Positions 1 to 6,565 of a stretch of DNA of 10,653 nucleotides are shown here, one piece after another (positions within the stretch are counted from its first letter, which is position 1; each line of letters begins with the position of its first letter). Location of the stretch: positions 1-10,653 of the forward strand of contig JAIKZT010000066.1 in NCBI GenBank assembly GCA_024682015.1, read 5' to 3'. The translations under genes and the position numbers were made by a program. The notes under the pieces are model-generated. The model searched no databases. It worked only from the letters and a program-made list of their open reading frames with translations, and was not told the origin of the DNA. Origin of the DNA: Clostridia bacterium (GTDB lineage Bacteria > Bacillota > Clostridia > Peptostreptococcales > Anaerovoracaceae).

Positions 1-21
1 CCTCGGAACGGAGGCCCCCTG

Positions 22-738
22 ATGGAGCTGATCAAAGCGGAGGACCTGTCCCTCGGGTACGAGGGACACGCCATCCTCGAACATCTTTCATTCACGGTAA
101 ACGCCGGCGACTATCTCTGCATCATCGGCGAGAACGGCTCCGGCAAGACGACGCTGATGCGTACCCTTCTGGGCCTCCGGGAGCCGCTTGCCGGGCGCGT
201 TTCGTTCGGCGGCGGGCTCAGGCGGAACGAGATCGGCTACCTCCCGCAGCAGACCGCGGCGCAGAAGGATTTCCCCGCCTCCGTGCGGGAGATCGTCCTG
301 TCCGGCTGTCAGGGACGCTGCGGCCTGCGGCCGTTCTATAGCCGGGAGGATAAACAGCTCGCGCAGGAAAACATGGAACGCATGGGGATCGCATCCCTGG
401 CGGACCGCTGCTACCGGGACCTTTCCGGGGGGCAGCAGCAGAGAGTGCTCCTCGCGCGGGCGTTGTGCGCCACGAAGCGCGTCCTGCTCCTGGATGAACC
501 CGTCTCGGGGCTGGACCCGAAGGTCACGGCGGAGATGTACGCCCTGATCGCGCAGCTGAACCGGGCAGGGCTTTCGATCATCATGGTCTCCCACGACATC
601 GCCGCGGCGGTGAAGTACGCGAGCCACATCCTGCACATAGGGTCCGAGATCTTTTACGGGACGAAGGACGCTTATCTGGCGAGCGAAGCCGGCAGGCTCT
701 TCCTGGACCGTCAGAAGGGAGGTGAAGCGGCATGCTAG
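22..738 (+). CDS. znuC: Metal (zinc/manganese-type) ABC transporter ATP-binding protein, ZnuC-like
   Basis: This 238-residue cytoplasmic ATPase is predicted to power import of a divalent metal (zinc, or possibly manganese) through the membrane protein encoded next. Visible motifs are Walker A GENGSGKT (residues 36-43), a Q-loop in LPQQ (74-77), the ABC signature LSGGQ (134-138), Walker B VLLLDEP (154-160) and the switch histidine in VSHD (H191). The length is normal for the family. The start is supported by GGAGG at 10-14, seven bases before the ATG. The stop overlaps the permease start by 7 bp, so the two are translationally coupled. The metal assignment rests mainly on the partner permease being of the ABC-3 family; zinc is the commonest substrate, but Mn or Fe cannot be excluded. 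The substrate-binding protein is not in the window and may lie upstream of the left edge. Confidence 0.93.
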   Translation: MELIKAEDLSLGYEGHAILEHLSFTVNAGDYLCIIGENGSGKTTLMRTLLGLREPLAGRVSFGGGLRRNEIGYLPQQTAAQKDFPASVREIVLSGCQGRCGLRPFYSREDKQLAQENMERMGIASLADRCYRDLSGGQQQRVLLARALCATKRVLLLDEPVSGLDPKVTAEMYALIAQLNRAGLSIIMVSHDIAAAVKYASHILHIGSEIFYGTKDAYLASEAGRLFLDRQKGGEAAC

Positions 739-1577
739 ACAAACTGGCCATGTACTGGCAGTATCCGTTCGTGCGCTACGCGCTCATCGTGGGCGTGCTC
801 ATCGCGCTCTGTTCGTCGCTGTTCGGGGTCACGCTCGTGCTGAAGCGCTTCTCCTTCATCGGTGACGGCCTTTCGCACGTGGCGTTCGGCGTGATGACCA
901 TCGCCACGGTTCTGAACCTGTCGAATGAAATGCTCCTGGTGCTGCCGGGCACGATCCTGTGCGCCGTGCTGCTCCTGAGGACCGGCAGCCATACGAAGAT
1001 CAAGGGCGACGCGGCCGTCGCGATGATCTCTGTCGGCGCGCTGGCGTTCGGCTATCTCATCATGAATGTCTTTTCGACGTCCTCGAATCTGTCCGGGGAC
1101 GTCTGCAGCACGCTGTTCGGCTCGACGTCCATCCTGACGCTCACGCCGCGGGAGGTGGCGCTGTCCGTTGTCCTGTCCATCGCCGTGGTCATCATCTTCG
1201 TCCTGTTCTACAACAAGATCTTTGCGGTCACGTTCGACGAGGATTTCGCCAAGGCGACGGGCACGAAGGCGGATCGCTACAACCTGCTGATCGCGGTCGT
1301 GGTAGCGGTCATCATCGTCCTCGCCATGAATCTGGTGGGGTCGCTGCTGATCTCCGCGCTCGTCATCTTCCCGGCGCTGTCCGCCATGCGGCTGTTCCGC
1401 AGCTTCCGCTCGGTCACGATCTGCTCGGCGGCGCTGTCGGTGGCCTGCGCGGCTTCGGGGATCGTCCTGTCCATCCTGGCGGGCACGCCGGTCGGTTCGA
1501 CCATTGTGGCCGTTGACGTGCTTGCGTTTGTCATATGCTGTATCGTCGGCAGATTCGCGGGAGGTGCGCGTTCATGA
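732..1577 (+). CDS. znuB: Metal ABC transporter permease, ABC-3 family, ZnuB-like
   Basis: This 281-residue integral membrane protein should form the metal channel, presumably as a homodimer with two copies of the ATPase. It is strongly hydrophobic, with about eight membrane segments (for example residues 16-36, 67-83, 94-113, 142-160, 184-216, 228-250 and 257-273). Family hallmarks are FIGDGLSHVAFG (42-53), GDVCSTLFGS (122-131), the cytoplasmic FDEDFAKATG coupling segment (168-177) and LVGSLLISALVIFPALSA (201-218). The start at 732 has a strong site, GGAGGTGA at 718-725, inside the end of the ATPase gene. Its TGA overlaps the ATG of the following lipoprotein (ATGA, 1574-1577). Family assignment is secure. 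Zinc rather than manganese or iron is inferred and cannot be read from the sequence alone. Confidence 0.93.
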   Translation: MLDKLAMYWQYPFVRYALIVGVLIALCSSLFGVTLVLKRFSFIGDGLSHVAFGVMTIATVLNLSNEMLLVLPGTILCAVLLLRTGSHTKIKGDAAVAMISVGALAFGYLIMNVFSTSSNLSGDVCSTLFGSTSILTLTPREVALSVVLSIAVVIIFVLFYNKIFAVTFDEDFAKATGTKADRYNLLIAVVVAVIIVLAMNLVGSLLISALVIFPALSAMRLFRSFRSVTICSAALSVACAASGIVLSILAGTPVGSTIVAVDVLAFVICCIVGRFAGGARS

Positions 1578-2335
1578 AAAAGTTTGCAGTAATTTTCCTC
1601 ATCCTGTCCCTGGCTCTTTCTATGGGCGCCTGCAGCGGCTCCACGGGTGAACCGGCCGCCTCTTCGGGTGAACCGGCTGCTTCTTCGGCTGAGCCTGCCG
1701 AGACCGCCTCGCGGCCCGAGGCCTTCAGCCAGGATGAATATACGCTCTATCAGAACATCTTTTACAACGGCTACGGCCCCCAGTTCGAGGGCAAGAAGGT
1801 GGAAAAGGAAGGCGTTTTCGTTTCCCTAGTGGACGCTTACAACGGCGTGATCCGCCATTACGTCTGGGGCTATTACGACCAGACGCGCTGCTGCGACTGG
1901 CAGTGGGAGTTCGTGCCCGAAGATGGCGCGGTTCTTCCGGCGAACGGTTCGCTGGTCACCGTCTTGGGCACGTTTGAGGCGGACGAGGCGGCGCTGGACG
2001 GATACTGGATCACAGGGGCGCAGGTCTCGACGAAACAGATCTACACCGGCGAAAGCGCTGAGATCGACATGCGCTCCATGAGCTGCACGCTCGAGAGAGT
2101 CCAGATGTACAACGTCATGTACCGCTCGGAAGACTTCGAAGGCCGCGATTTCTCGGCATACGGCCGCATCGCTTCGCTGGATCCTCTCATGCTGGAAGAC
2201 CCGTATTACAACGGATCCTGGCAGAACGCCTTCTCGTACGGCGGCGACATCCCCGCGATCGGCACGATGTGCGTTTTGCGCGGAAACGTCGCGGGCGGCG
2301 CGCTGGCGGCCGATTCGCTCGAAGTGATGGAATAG
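1574..2335 (+). CDS. Lipoprotein with repetitive linker and two OB-like repeats, in metal-transport operon
   Basis: This is a 253-residue predicted secreted lipoprotein of unknown function. The start at 1574 is chosen over an earlier in-frame ATG (1535) because it gives a clean signal peptide (MKK, then a hydrophobic stretch to residue 16, then MGAC with lipid-modified C20) and a 4-bp ATGA overlap with the permease. Residues 22-46 are a Gly/Glu/Pro/Ala/Ser linker made of heptad repeats. The remainder looks like two related beta-rich units. QFEGKKVEKEGVFVSL (70-85) aligns with DFEGRDFSAYGRIASL (187-202), and LPANGSLVTVLGT (121-133) aligns with IPAIGTMCVLRGN (226-238), the usual pattern of small OB-like barrels. 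It has one histidine (H95) and cysteines C106, C107, C171 and C233, and it lacks the length and His-rich loop of ZnuA, so it is probably not the classical binding protein. Its operon position suggests a role in metal acquisition or envelope sensing; this is inference. Confidence 0.85.
   Translation: MKKFAVIFLILSLALSMGACSGSTGEPAASSGEPAASSAEPAETASRPEAFSQDEYTLYQNIFYNGYGPQFEGKKVEKEGVFVSLVDAYNGVIRHYVWGYYDQTRCCDWQWEFVPEDGAVLPANGSLVTVLGTFEADEAALDGYWITGAQVSTKQIYTGESAEIDMRSMSCTLERVQMYNVMYRSEDFEGRDFSAYGRIASLDPLMLEDPYYNGSWQNAFSYGGDIPAIGTMCVLRGNVAGGALAADSLEVME
1646..1708 (+). repeat. 21-bp imperfect tandem repeat, about three units, in the lipoprotein linker
   Basis: Three 21-bp units (1646-1666, 1667-1687, 1688-1708) encode GEPAASS, GEPAASS and the diverged AEPAETA. 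The first two differ by only a few third-position changes; the third is more diverged. They sit directly after the lipidation cysteine and probably form a flexible spacer between membrane and folded domains. Confidence 0.75.
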
Positions 2336-2368
2336 GGAAAGCCCCTCACGAAAAACGGATGAAGTCTG

Positions 2369-2410
2369 AAAAAGCCTGCGGCCGGGACTTGAACGGCCGG
2401 GGCTTTTTGC
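2369..2410 (+). terminator. Rho-independent terminator of the metal-transport operon
   Basis: AAAAAGCC (2369-2376) pairs with GGCTTTTT (2401-2408), and an inner GGCCG (2380-2384) pairs with CGGCC (2394-2398), leaving a loop of about nine bases. The stem ends in a T-run and lies 33 bp after the lipoprotein stop. Its loop contains the -35 box of the pta promoter. Confidence 0.8.
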
Positions 2411-2418
2411 GTTATAAT
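2389..2418 (+). promoter_or_regulatory. Probable sigma-A promoter of pta, overlapping the upstream terminator
   Basis: TTGAAC (2389-2394) and a perfect TATAAT (2413-2418) are separated by 18 bp. Transcription would begin near 2425 and give a leader of about 60 bases, ending in GGAGG at 2474-2478, six bases before the pta ATG. The -35 box lies in the loop and 3' arm of the preceding terminator hairpin. Confidence 0.7.
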
Positions 2419-2484
2419 AAATAAGTTAAGGGCCAAGACCCGATAACCCAATCGGACAACATAACGAACCAATGGAGGTAGCAG

Positions 2485-3495
2485 ATGTTTGATAAGCTGA
2501 TCGCAAAAGTTAAGGAGAATCCCAAGACGATCGTCTTCACCGAGGGCGTGGACGCCCGCATCCAGGAGGCCGCGAGCCGGCTGCTGGAAGGCAAGCTGAT
2601 GGGGGTCATCCTCGTCGGCGTGGTCGAAGAAGTGAAGAAGACCGCGGCAGAGAGAGGATTCAACATCGAAGGCGCGCAGATCATCGATCCGGCCACGTAC
2701 GAGGGCATGGACGAGATGGTCGAGGCCATGGTCGCGCTGCGCAAGGGCAAGATGAGCCCTGAAGATTGCCACGCGAACCTGCTGAAGGGCAACTACTTCG
2801 GCACGATGCTCGTGAAGATGGGCAAGGCCGACTGCCTGCTCGGCGGCGCCACCTATTCCACCGCGGATACCGTCCGCCCCGCGCTGCAGCTCGTCAAGAC
2901 CAAGCCCGGCGCCCATCTGGTATCTTCCTGCTTCATTCTGAACCGCGAAGACGGTCCCGAAGAACTGAGAACCATCGCCATGGGCGACTGCGCCATCAAC
3001 ATCGACTATCAGGATACCGTCGACAAGGAAGGCAATGTTACGTACACGGCCGGCGAGAAGCTGGCGGAAGTTGCGGAAGAGATCTACAAGGTCGCTCCCG
3101 TCTTCGGCATCGATCCCAAGCTCGCCATGCTTAGCTTCTCCACGAAGGGGAGCGGCAAGGGCGGCACGGTCTCCCTGTCCCAGGCGGCCATCAAGGTCCT
3201 GAAGGAAAAGCACCCCGACTGGAACGCGGACGGCGAGATGCAGTTCGACGCGGCCGTTTCCCCGGTCGTTGGCCAGCTGAAGTTCCCCGGCTCCAAGGTC
3301 GCGGGCTACGCCAACACCTTCGTGTTCCCCTGCATCGAAGCGGGCAACATCGGCTACAAGATCGCGCAGAGACTGGGCGGCTATGCGGCCTACGGTCCTA
3401 TCTCCCTGGGCCTGAACGCGCCCATCAACGACCTGTCCCGCGGCTGCGACGCAGACGAGGTCTACAAGATGGCCATCATCACCGCGGCTCTGTAA
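2485..3495 (+). CDS. pta: Phosphate acetyltransferase (phosphotransacetylase)
   Basis: This 336-residue cytoplasmic enzyme interconverts acetyl-CoA plus phosphate and acetyl phosphate plus CoA (EC 2.3.1.8), the first step of acetate formation with ATP gain. The length fits the short bacterial Pta without the N-terminal regulatory domain of the E. coli enzyme. Signature stretches are GGATYSTADTVRPAL (120-134), MLSFSTKGSG (215-224), FDAAVSPVV (254-262), PGSKVAGYANTFVFP (268-282), EAGNIGYKIAQRLGG (285-299) and NDLSRG (315-320). The segment around DYQDTVDKEGNVTY (174-187) looks longer than the usual short turn there. The gene has its own promoter and terminator and appears monocistronic. Acetate kinase, its usual partner, is not adjacent. 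A phosphate butyryltransferase is less likely because the C-terminal NIGYK...NDLSRG signature is that of Pta. Confidence 0.95.
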   Translation: MFDKLIAKVKENPKTIVFTEGVDARIQEAASRLLEGKLMGVILVGVVEEVKKTAAERGFNIEGAQIIDPATYEGMDEMVEAMVALRKGKMSPEDCHANLLKGNYFGTMLVKMGKADCLLGGATYSTADTVRPALQLVKTKPGAHLVSSCFILNREDGPEELRTIAMGDCAINIDYQDTVDKEGNVTYTAGEKLAEVAEEIYKVAPVFGIDPKLAMLSFSTKGSGKGGTVSLSQAAIKVLKEKHPDWNADGEMQFDAAVSPVVGQLKFPGSKVAGYANTFVFPCIEAGNIGYKIAQRLGGYAAYGPISLGLNAPINDLSRGCDADEVYKMAIITAAL

Positions 3496-3524
3496 ACCCA
3501 AAGCTGCAAAACATGCAAACAAAC

Positions 3525-3560
3525 AGGACCGGAGAATTCATTCTCCGGTCCTTTGCTTTG
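3525..3560 (+). terminator. Terminator after pta, possibly bidirectional
   Basis: A perfect 12-bp stem, AGGACCGGAGAA (3525-3536) with TTCTCCGGTCCT (3541-3552), has a four-base loop and is followed by TTGCTTTG on the + strand. On the - strand the stem is followed by GTTTGTTTG. It lies between the convergent pta and aminopeptidase genes, so it may stop transcription from both sides. The T-tract is interrupted in each direction. Confidence 0.8.
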
Positions 3561-3600
3561 CGCCGCAGGGGTGACCCCGGCGCCAAGTCCGAGCGAAACG

Positions 3601-4995
3601 CTACGCGTTCAGCAGGAACGCCCGGTAGCCCTTGTATGCCTCGTAGATGTCCGCCTTGGACGTGACTTCGTAGGGCGCGTGCATGGAGAGCACGGCGACG
3701 CCGGAGTCGATGACCTCCATGCAGTAGACGGCCATGATGTAGGCGATCGTGCCGCCGCCGCCCACGTCGACCTTGCCCAGTTCGCAGAACTGGTAGGACA
3801 CGTCTGCGTCGTCCATGATGCGGCGGATGCGCGCCACGTATTCGGCGTTCGCGTCGTTGGAGCCGCTCTTGCCCCGGGCGCCGGTGAACTTGTTGAAGGC
3901 CAGGCCTTTCGACAGGAAGGCCGCGCTGCGCTTCTCGTAGGCGTCGGCGTACAGCGGGTCAAAGCCCGCGGAGACGTCGGAACTGAGCATGCTGGAGTTC
4001 GCCAGGCAGTTGCGGGTCGCCGCGTAGCTGTCCTTGCCCAGCGCGCGCATGATCTTCGCGATGGTGTTTTCGAAGAAGAGGGACGTCATGCCGGTGGCGC
4101 CGACGCTGCCGATCTCTTCCTTGTCCACGATGAGGCAGCATGCCGTCTTGCCGATCTTCGCGTTCTCATCGAGCATCGCCAGCACGGACGTGTAAGCGCA
4201 GACCCTGTCGTCCTGTCCATAGGCGAGCACCATGCTGCGGTCGAGACCGCAGTCACGGGCCTTGCCGGCCGGCACGATCTCCAGTTCGGCGGACAGCAGG
4301 TCGGCTTCTTCCATGCCGTATTTCTCCTTCAGGAAGGCCAGCACGTTCGCCTTGACGGCCTCCTTTTCGTCCTTGGAAAGTTTGCTCTTCGCCAGCGGGC
4401 GGTTGCCGATGAGCAGGTCGAGGCCTTCGCCGGTGATCACGTCGGAAGCCTTCTTCTGCTGGCGTTCCGCCGACAGGTGGATGAGCAGGTCCGTGAAGCA
4501 GAACACGGGATCGTCCGCGTCCTCGCCGATGCGGATCTCCTTCGCGCTGCCGTCCTTCAGGCAGACCGTGCCGTGGATGGCCATGGGCTGGGTAATCCAC
4601 TGATACTTCTTGATCCCGCCGTAGTAATGGGTGTCCAGATAGGCCAGCCCGTCGCTTTCATACAGCGGGTTCTGCTTGACGTCGAGGCGGGGCGAGTCGA
4701 TGTGAGCTCCCAGAATGTTCATGCCGTCCTCGAGGTCCCGGCTGCCGATGCGCAGCAGCGCCAGCGTCTTGCCCATGCAGATGGCGTAGAGCTTGTCGCC
4801 TTCCTTGGGCGCGCCTTCGGCGAGCGCTTCGTCCAGCGGGCGATAGCCTGCCTTTTCAGCCATGGCGATCGTCTCCTTCACGCATTCGCGCTCGGTCTTG
4901 CCTTCGTCGAGGAAAGCTTTGTAGCCCTTGCACACGCGCTCGAGGTCCTTCAGGTCCTTCTGCTTATATTTTTCCCATGCTGTCTTGTTTTCCAT
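3601..4995 (-). CDS. M18-family aminopeptidase (aminopeptidase I type)
   Basis: This 464-residue metallo-aminopeptidase is predicted to remove N-terminal residues from peptides in the cytoplasm; M18 enzymes use two zinc (or cobalt) ions and form large tetrahedral oligomers. Metal and catalytic residues appear in the expected order: ILGAHIDSPRLD with H98 and D100, YGQDDRV with the probable bridging D262, DKEEIGSVGATGM with E293 and E294, SSDVSAGFDP with D340, and SMHAPYEVTSKAD with H439. Length and motif spacing match full-length M18 proteins. The start is supported on the - strand by AAGGAG (within 5001-5010) just upstream of the ATG. The gene is convergent with pta and divergent from the PLP enzyme at 5204. 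There is no signal peptide. A role in peptide catabolism or protein turnover fits the neighbouring amino-acid genes. Substrate preference cannot be read from sequence. Confidence 0.94.
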   Translation of the reverse strand: MENKTAWEKYKQKDLKDLERVCKGYKAFLDEGKTERECVKETIAMAEKAGYRPLDEALAEGAPKEGDKLYAICMGKTLALLRIGSRDLEDGMNILGAHIDSPRLDVKQNPLYESDGLAYLDTHYYGGIKKYQWITQPMAIHGTVCLKDGSAKEIRIGEDADDPVFCFTDLLIHLSAERQQKKASDVITGEGLDLLIGNRPLAKSKLSKDEKEAVKANVLAFLKEKYGMEEADLLSAELEIVPAGKARDCGLDRSMVLAYGQDDRVCAYTSVLAMLDENAKIGKTACCLIVDKEEIGSVGATGMTSLFFENTIAKIMRALGKDSYAATRNCLANSSMLSSDVSAGFDPLYADAYEKRSAAFLSKGLAFNKFTGARGKSGSNDANAEYVARIRRIMDDADVSYQFCELGKVDVGGGGTIAYIMAVYCMEVIDSGVAVLSMHAPYEVTSKADIYEAYKGYRAFLLNA

Positions 4996-5048
4996 GCGGT
5001 TTCTCCTTTTCTGCGGATGATTGTGCGGCTCATGCGGCCGCCTTTGCT

Positions 5049-5077
5049 ATCATACTCGTTTTTGCCTCCGCTTGCAA
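5049..5077 (-). promoter_or_regulatory. Probable promoter of the aminopeptidase gene
   Basis: Read on the - strand, TTGCAA (5077-5072) and TATGAT (5054-5049) are separated by 17 bp, about 54 bases upstream of the aminopeptidase ATG. The boxes match sigma-A consensus at 4/6 and 5/6 positions. Confidence 0.55.
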
Positions 5078-5099
5078 TGCCCGCGGGCGGACAAAACCG

Positions 5100-5128
5100 T
5101 TGAAACGCGGAGTCCTGCGAATTATAAT
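5100..5128 (+). promoter_or_regulatory. Probable sigma-A promoter of the MalY/PatB-type gene
   Basis: TTGAAA (5100-5105) and a perfect TATAAT (5123-5128) are separated by 17 bp. A start near 5135 would leave a leader of about 69 bases before the ATG at 5204, with AGAGGTG (5191-5197) as ribosome binding site. It is back to back with the aminopeptidase promoter, their -35 boxes about 22 bp apart, so one regulator could act on both. Confidence 0.75.
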
Positions 5129-5203
5129 AAAAGGGTAGTGTGGATTTTCTGCGCTCTGAATTCGATCGATATTGCATATCCTGATAAAAGAGAGGTGTAA
5201 GAG

Positions 5204-6382
5204 ATGAAGTACAACTTCGACGAGATCATCGACCGCCGCGGCACCGACTGTCTGAAATACGACTTCGGCATGAAGCGCAAGGGAAGAAACGACCTGCTGC
5301 CCATGTGGGTCGCGGACATGGACTTTAAACTCCCGGACGAGATCCTGGCCGATCTGCACAAGCGCGTCGACCACGGCATCTTCGGCTATACCGACCCCTT
5401 AGACGACTATTTCGAAGCGCTGAATCACTGGTTCTCCACCAGATACGGCTACACCGTGGATCCCGCGTGGGTCACCCTCGGCGCGGGCCTCGTATACGGC
5501 GTGCACGTGTCGGTGCAGGCCTTTACGCAGCCGGGCGACGCCGTGATGGTGATGCAGCCCGTCTACTATCCGTTCTCCGAAGCCATCAAGCAGAACGGCC
5601 GCAGGCTCATCAACAGCCAGCTGTGCTACGACGGCGCGTACTCCATCGACTTTGAAAAGACCGAGAAGCTGATCAGGGAAGAGGGCGTCAAGGTCATGAT
5701 CTTCTGCAGCCCGCACAACCCCGTAGGCCGCGTCTGGACAAAGGAAGAGCTCGAGAAGGTCGGCGATCTGTGCCTGAAATACAACGTCATCTGGATGGTG
5801 GACGAGATCCATTGCGACTTCATCTTCCCGGGCCACAAGTTCACGAGCGTCATGAACCTGGACGAAAAGTACAGAAAGAACCTCGCGCTGTACAGTTCTC
5901 CGGGCAAGACCTTCAACGTGGCCGGCCTGCAGTCCGCGAACATCATCATCCCCGATCCCGAACTTCGCGCGAAGTTCAAGAAGGGTAACACCTCTGCGGG
6001 TTACAGCCAGGCGAACATCATGGGCCAGGTCGCGCTCATGTCCTGCTACACCAAGGGCGCTGAGTGGGTGGATGAGCTCGTCGAATACATCTGGGGCAAC
6101 GTCTGCTACATGAAGGACTTCGTCGAGAAGAACTTCCCGAAGGCTCACTTCGTGGATCCGGACGGCACGTACCTCACCTGGGTCGACTTCTCCGGTTACG
6201 GACTGTCCGACGAAGATCTGGAGCACCTGATGGTCGAGGAGGCCAAGCTGTGGCTGGATTCCGGCGCCATCTTCGGCCCGGAGACCAAGCAGTTCGAGCG
6301 GTTCAACCTGGGCTGCCCGCGCAGCGTCGTGGAGCAGGCCATGAAGCAGCTGAAGGCCGCGTTCGACGCCAGAGGGCTGTAG
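5204..6382 (+). CDS. PLP-dependent C-S lyase / aminotransferase, MalY/PatB family
   Basis: This 392-residue fold-type I pyridoxal-phosphate enzyme most likely cleaves cystathionine or cysteine C-S bonds (giving homocysteine or sulfide, pyruvate and ammonia), or acts as an aminotransferase; family members do either. Visible features are the N-terminal MWVADMDFKLP (34-44), typical of the family, GYTDPLDDYF (61-70), PVYYPF (119-124), CSPHNPVGRVWTKEEL (168-183) with the cofactor-contacting N172, VDEIHCDFIFPGHKF (199-213) with D200, the Schiff-base lysine K235 in SSPGKTFNVAGLQ, and FERFNLGCPR (364-373) with the probable carboxylate-binding R366. The length is standard. The gene has its own strong promoter. 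Its terminator may be the palindrome at 6445-6477. Substrate cannot be decided; cystathionine beta-lyase is the default family annotation. Confidence 0.92.
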   Translation: MKYNFDEIIDRRGTDCLKYDFGMKRKGRNDLLPMWVADMDFKLPDEILADLHKRVDHGIFGYTDPLDDYFEALNHWFSTRYGYTVDPAWVTLGAGLVYGVHVSVQAFTQPGDAVMVMQPVYYPFSEAIKQNGRRLINSQLCYDGAYSIDFEKTEKLIREEGVKVMIFCSPHNPVGRVWTKEELEKVGDLCLKYNVIWMVDEIHCDFIFPGHKFTSVMNLDEKYRKNLALYSSPGKTFNVAGLQSANIIIPDPELRAKFKKGNTSAGYSQANIMGQVALMSCYTKGAEWVDELVEYIWGNVCYMKDFVEKNFPKAHFVDPDGTYLTWVDFSGYGLSDEDLEHLMVEEAKLWLDSGAIFGPETKQFERFNLGCPRSVVEQAMKQLKAAFDARGL

Positions 6383-6444
6383 AGCAAGTTGAAGAATCGG
6401 GGCCGGTTTCCTGCCCCTACGCATAACGAATCATAGGAAAAAGG

Positions 6445-6477
6445 AGATGGGTCACACGAAAATGTGACCCATCTTTT
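6445..6477 (+). terminator. Palindrome 1: perfect hairpin with T-run, probable terminator of the PLP-enzyme gene
   Basis: AGATGGGTCACA (6445-6456) pairs perfectly with TGTGACCCATCT (6463-6474) around the loop CGAAAA, followed by TTT. It lies 62 bp after the stop at 6382 and is the first hairpin downstream. It shares its GGGTCACA core with two further palindromes to the right, so it may be a repeat-derived hairpin acting as terminator. Confidence 0.6.
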
Positions 6478-6565
6478 CGTATGAGGGTAGGGGTCACATG
6501 ACGGACGTGGTTTATGTGACCCATTGGAGGATTTGGGACATGGGGACACATTCTGGTGTGACCCA
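6445..6565. repeat. Cluster of three related palindromes, REP-like
   Basis: Three hairpins within about 120 bp share the core GGGTCACA...TGTGACCC: unit 1 at 6445-6474 (12-bp perfect stem, 6-base loop), unit 2 at 6491-6522 (GGGTCACAT with ATGTGACCC, 14-base loop) and unit 3 at 6541-6565 (TGGGGACACA against TGTGACCCA, imperfect). Short arrays of imperfect palindromes between genes resemble repetitive extragenic palindromes, which are moved by RAYT/IS200-type transposases in other bacteria. No such transposase is in this window, so the REP label is inferred from form only. Confidence 0.55.

Noticed and set aside
1535..1573. Upstream in-frame ATG as start of the lipoprotein
   Set aside because: It would put charged residues (LYRRQIRGR) before the signal peptide. 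The ATG at 1574 gives a standard lipoprotein signal and a 4-bp coupling overlap.
2419..2484. Possible riboswitch in the pta leader
   Set aside because: The leader is only about 60 bases. It contains a small GGGCC/ACCC element but no stable stem set or anti-terminator arrangement.
2206..3522. Long - strand open frame (438 codons) opposite pta
   Set aside because: It runs across the end of the lipoprotein, a terminator, a promoter and pta. It has no ribosome binding site or recognisable motif and the typical antisense-shadow composition.
3553..5103. Long + strand open frame (516 codons) across the aminopeptidase gene
   Set aside because: It is the mirror of the M18 gene. The - strand frame carries all catalytic motifs and a ribosome binding site, while this frame is rich in H, V, D, R and A with no domain and arises from GC-rich third positions.
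5399..6424. 341-codon - strand frame opposite the PLP enzyme
   Set aside because: It lies opposite a clearly conserved PLP gene and shows the same biased antisense composition as the other shadow frames.
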